From Spirochaetaceae bacterium UBA1306 (GTDB taxonomy: Bacteria; Spirochaetota; Spirochaetia; Treponematales; Rectinemataceae), in NCBI GenBank assembly GCA_002307245.1, contig DBTW01000136.1, positions 1-8,196 of the forward strand: a stretch of 8,196 nucleotides of DNA, read 5' to 3'. Every line of letters starts with the position of its first letter. Within the stretch, counting starts at the first letter, position 1. A program made the position numbers and the translations under genes. A model generated the notes under the pieces. The model was not told the DNA's origin. It did not search any database and saw nothing but the letters and a program-made list of their open reading frames with translations. Positions 6,009 to 8,196 of this stretch are shown here, piece by piece.

Positions 6009-6929
6009 CTACGCGCGCTTGGCCTCGGCCTCTGCCAGGTCCATGCGCTTGAGCTTGGATCGGAAGTTGGTCGAATCGTCGGCGAGGATCGTGTCGAGGA
6101 AGGCCATCTGCCGCTCGATGGCCTCGCGATAAAGGTCGCGATCCACGCCCTGGCGGGCGGCGAAGTGCGCCTGGGCGCGGTTCGAGACGCGGCCTAGGGG
6201 GCCGTCCAGGCGGGCCTTGGTGGACGCATAGAAGCCGGCGGTCTTGCGCAAAATGTCGAAGGCGCTATCGTAGCCCCCGATGCCTGCCTCTCTGAACTCG
6301 TAATATAAGAATAGCAATTTTTCGAGGTAGGCCCGGTCGGCCATCTGGCCGATGATGTCGGCGGCCGCCAGCACCTCGGCCCCGAGGCGCTCGCCCTCGT
6401 CTTCGAAGGACAGGGACTCCCATGGCCTCGCGAGGTCGGTGCCGAGGATCATTCGGGCGAGCCGCTCGGCGCGCGCGGGTTCCAGACCGAAGGCCGCGGC
6501 CTCCTGGCGCACGAAGGCGGCGGAGCGGTCCACGTGCACTTTCGTGTATTGGGCTCCGGTCCCGTCGGTATCTCCTTCTTTTTTGATGTATCCGGAATCG
6601 TGAAGGAGGGCCGCAAGCAGCGTATCCACGGCCCGCTCCGGGCCGAGGGCCAGGCCTGAGAGCTCACAGCCATCGATGATGCGCGAGGCCGCCGCGAACA
6701 CTCCCACGCTGTGGCCGTAATCGTGGTATTGGACCGCGCAGGCTTGGTAGCCCGGCAAGCGGCCATCGAAGAGCCGTTTGGTGCTTAGGAAAGCCTTATC
6801 TACGATCGTAAAGTCGGCTTTCGGATAACTCATTTTGTAGAAGTGTTTTGCGTCGGCGATTATAGCCCGAGGCTTGCTGAGATCGATGAGGCTGGACAAT
6901 TGGATCTCCTGCTTCGATTGGGCGCCCAT
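6009..6929 (-). CDS. HD/PDEase-fold metal-dependent phosphohydrolase
   Basis: 306 residues from ATG 6929, which has AGGA about six bases upstream. A TTG-started extension to 6989 is rejected. The metal-binding pattern of the HD superfamily is complete: H69-D70-x-x-H73 in VQYHDYGHSVGV, the HD pair H110-D111 in LLAALLHDSGY, H132 in KVHVDRSAAF, and D191 in AAADIIGQMAD. The H(N/D)xxH first motif, ILGTD at 161-165 and the late Asp resemble the catalytic domain of cyclic-nucleotide phosphodiesterases more than HD-GYP proteins (there is no GYP). The C-terminal ~100 residues are helical, with many charged residues (RSKLKRMDLAEAEAKRA at the end), and there are no attached sensor domains. The likely reaction is hydrolysis of a phosphoester, perhaps a signalling nucleotide; the substrate cannot be read from the sequence. 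It lies 119 bases after arfB on the same strand. Confidence 0.85.
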   Translation of the reverse strand: MGAQSKQEIQLSSLIDLSKPRAIIADAKHFYKMSYPKADFTIVDKAFLSTKRLFDGRLPGYQACAVQYHDYGHSVGVFAAASRIIDGCELSGLALGPERAVDTLLAALLHDSGYIKKEGDTDGTGAQYTKVHVDRSAAFVRQEAAAFGLEPARAERLARMILGTDLARPWESLSFEDEGERLGAEVLAAADIIGQMADRAYLEKLLFLYYEFREAGIGGYDSAFDILRKTAGFYASTKARLDGPLGRVSNRAQAHFAARQGVDRDLYREAIERQMAFLDTILADDSTNFRSKLKRMDLAEAEAKRA

Positions 6930-7048
6930 ATTTTTCCTAACGCCGATACCGAGTAGATGCAGTGGAGCCGCCGCGGCGTCTTTGGGCAAGTATATCCCAA
7001 GGAATCGAGGGAATCAGGGAGAATAGCGGGGAAACGCCGTGAACGAGG
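6930..7048. other. Intergenic spacer between arfB and the HD gene
   Basis: 119 bases with a GC-rich GCCGCGGC palindrome and a small TTGGG/CCCAA hairpin, but no stem followed by a T-run. No clear terminator is present, so read-through from arfB into the HD gene is possible. Confidence 0.4.
6989..7017 (-). promoter_or_regulatory. Weak candidate promoter for the HD gene
   Basis: On the - strand TATACT (6989-6994 as AGTATA on +) lies about 60 bases before ATG 6929, with CTGATT 17 bases further up. Only half of the -35 bases match. A short TTGGG/CCCAA hairpin overlaps the -10. If real, it would let the HD gene be expressed apart from the Rsm22-arfB pair. Confidence 0.3.
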
Positions 7049-7465
7049 CTAAGTTTCCGAAGGGGGCTTGCGCAGATTTTTCGAGCCTGATCGCGTTCGC
7101 TTGGAGGATAGGCGCCTTTCCCGGGAGGCTCGCGTGGGCTTGGTCGCCCTCCGCGGCTTAGGCAGCCGGGCCGCCCCCGCGACGAGGGCGAAGAGCCTGG
7201 CAATCGCGGCTTCGCGATTGCGGCCTTGATCGCGCTCCTCGTCGGCCTGGACGACGAGCTCGCCCAGGTTGGTTAGCTTCGAGGCGAGGCGAAGCGAGGC
7301 TTGGGCGGCCTCGGCTTCCGTGAGCCCCTCGACCTCGTCGAGGCGGATCCTCGCTATGGCCTTGGAGTTGACTTTGTTGACGTTCTGCCCGCCGGGACCG
7401 CCGGACCTCGCGTAGTCGAGCTGTGTCTTGGCCTCTATCGAGGCGCGGAGTATGCCTGGGTTCAC
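7049..7465 (-). CDS. arfB: ArfB (YaeJ) ribosome-rescue peptidyl-tRNA hydrolase
   Basis: 138 residues, close to the 140 of E. coli ArfB. A single release-factor catalytic domain carries the GGQ motif at 25-27 (SGGPGGQNVNKVNSKA), followed by IRLDEVEGLTEAEA, LVVQADEERDQGRNREAAIARL, and a basic tail PRRATKPTRASRERRLSSKR that matches the E. coli tail (RPTRPTRASKERRL). The tail enters the empty mRNA channel of stalled ribosomes so that GGQ can release the nascent peptide. The start is GTG 7465, preceded by GGAGG four bases away; it overlaps the TGA of the upstream Rsm22-like gene (GTGA), so the two are translationally coupled. An open frame continues upstream to 7885 but lies inside the Rsm22-like gene in another frame and is not used. 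The mitochondrial homologue is ICT1 (MRPL58). Confidence 0.93.
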   Translation of the reverse strand: MNPGILRASIEAKTQLDYARSGGPGGQNVNKVNSKAIARIRLDEVEGLTEAEAAQASLRLASKLTNLGELVVQADEERDQGRNREAAIARLFALVAGAARLPKPRRATKPTRASRERRLSSKRTRSGSKNLRKPPSET

Positions 7466-8196
7466 GATGCCTCCGGAGCGCGGGACGTGATTTCGAGCGT
7501 CGAGCCGGGCCCGAGGCCGAGCCCCCCGCCTGGCCGCTCTTCGAGTCCGCCGCAGCGGATGAAGTCCCCGCGCGCGAGGCTCATGAAGCCGTAGGCTCGC
7601 GCGACGCCGTCGTTCGCGGGGGCGGAAAGCGTTTCGAGCCTGCCTTCGCCGCAAAGGATATATCGCAGGCGGCCCGCCTTGTTGAGCATAGGGTCCGATA
7701 CGACGCGGCGGCCGGCGGCGTCTCGGGCCTCGGGCCCTTGATCTGCGGCGATGGCGAAGTAGCCGTGCTTGACCGAGCTCCGGTCGAGGCCCGCCGCCTC
7801 GGCGAGCGATGCGACCGGCTCGGGCGGGGCCCAGGCCGCCTCGGCATGGCAGCTGCGCTCGGGTCCCGCGGCGAGTATCGGGCATGGGTAGGATCCCGGG
7901 CAGGGCGCGATTACGCGCCGGCCCGTGGCCGCGAGCAGGTCGCGGAGCTGGAGGAGCTCGCGGCAGGTGGAGAGGAGGGCGGGCTCGAGGACGAGCATGC
8001 GGCCGTCCGGGGCGAGCCGCCCCGCTGCCCGCTCGAGGAGGCCGAGCCTGCGCGAGCGCGCGTCGCCCGCGCCCAGCCAGAGCTCGTTAAGGCAATGCCC
8101 CATCACGATGAGGTCGAAGGGGCCCTCGGGCAGGGTCGCATCGGACTCGAGGTCGAGCTCGCGGAGCCTTAGCCGCGCGGGACGCGAGTCCCCACG
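7462..8196 (-). CDS. Rsm22/METTL17-like methyltransferase family protein (N-terminus outside window)
   Basis: The frame is open to the window edge, giving 244 residues; the N-terminus with the SAM-binding motif I is missing. EGPFDLIVMGHCLNELWLG (24-42) is the motif-IV region of the Rsm22 family, then RMLVLEPALLSTCRELLQLRD. Family-typical Cys follow: C99 and C105 (APCPGSYPC, spacing x5), C116 (RSCH) and C182 (LCGEG). Four Cys in this arrangement are the proposed [4Fe-4S] ligands in mitochondrial METTL17/Rsm22. VVSDPMLNKAGRLRYILCGEGRLE is the most conserved tail block. An internal GTG/ATG pair at 8106/8103 would cut motif IV and is not the start. The protein is expected to act on the small ribosomal subunit (assembly or rRNA methylation). 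The coupled arfB gene supports a translation role. It may bind rather than methylate, as discussed for the mitochondrial members. Confidence 0.85.
   Translation of the reverse strand, partial: RGDSRPARLRLRELDLESDATLPEGPFDLIVMGHCLNELWLGAGDARSRRLGLLERAAGRLAPDGRMLVLEPALLSTCRELLQLRDLLAATGRRVIAPCPGSYPCPILAAGPERSCHAEAAWAPPEPVASLAEAAGLDRSSVKHGYFAIAADQGPEARDAAGRRVVSDPMLNKAGRLRYILCGEGRLETLSAPANDGVARAYGFMSLARGDFIRCGGLEERPGGGLGLGPGSTLEITSRAPEAS

Noticed and set aside
5326..6132. 268-codon open frame on + over the pseudo-matrixin gene
   Set aside because: Arg-rich low-complexity shadow; the lipoprotein signal and matrixin strands are in the other frame.
6930..6989. Extension of the HD gene to a TTG at 6989
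   Set aside because: ATG 6929 has an AGGA site; the extension covers a likely promoter and hairpin.
7466..7885. Upstream extension of the arfB frame
   Set aside because: It overlaps the Rsm22-like gene and is Arg/Pro-rich; ArfB length and the GGAGG site fix the start at GTG 7465.
7423..8172. 249-codon open frame on + over the Rsm22-like gene
   Set aside because: Antisense shadow rich in Gly, Ala, Arg and Glu, with no recognisable motif.

Overview
The window is a GC-rich bacterial stretch (about 62-64% GC by eye) with ten protein genes, eight complete and two cut by the window edges. I saw no tRNA, rRNA or CRISPR. The best guess for the host is a free-living spirochaete or close relative. 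The reasons are two lipoproteins with loose lipoboxes, a surface protein joining a chitobiase/beta-hexosaminidase C-terminal (CHB_HEX_C) domain to Asp-box propeller repeats, and a bacterial Rsm22-like gene. This is an inference from gene content, not a phylogenetic result.

Layout. Positions 1-1474 (+) hold a tight cluster: the end of a DUF2141 protein, a polytopic membrane protein, and a NapH/CcoG-like membrane iron-sulfur protein. The genes are joined by GTGA-type or overlapping stop/start junctions. The membrane gene appears to carry a 1-base deletion near its 5' end. Positions 3108-1514 (-) hold a three-gene operon: an ECF sigma factor, a small two-helix membrane protein, and an NmrA-like NAD(P)-binding protein joined to it by an ATGA overlap. 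Divergent from this is a lipoprotein of about 650 residues (3228-5183) with 12 full Asp-box repeats and one cut short. Its stop codon lies inside a 107-bp nested palindrome (5180-5287) with perfect 19-bp arms, most likely a MITE-like element or small IS remnant.

Positions 5402-5998 (+) encode a matrixin-like lipoprotein whose zinc-binding motif is degenerate: all three His are replaced while the Glu is kept. Facing it is an HD/PDEase-fold phosphohydrolase (6929-6009, -). At the right edge (-) an Rsm22/METTL17-like methyltransferase family gene overlaps the ribosome-rescue peptidyl-tRNA hydrolase arfB by GTGA. Both are homologues of mitochondrial ribosome factors.

How the genes may work together: the left cluster looks like a membrane redox module, the sigma operon like a self-contained envelope-stress or redox-response unit, and the right pair like a translation quality-control unit. 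The most unusual items are the zinc-less matrixin, the palindrome that ends the propeller gene, the Rsm22-ArfB coupling and the probable frameshift near position 400.
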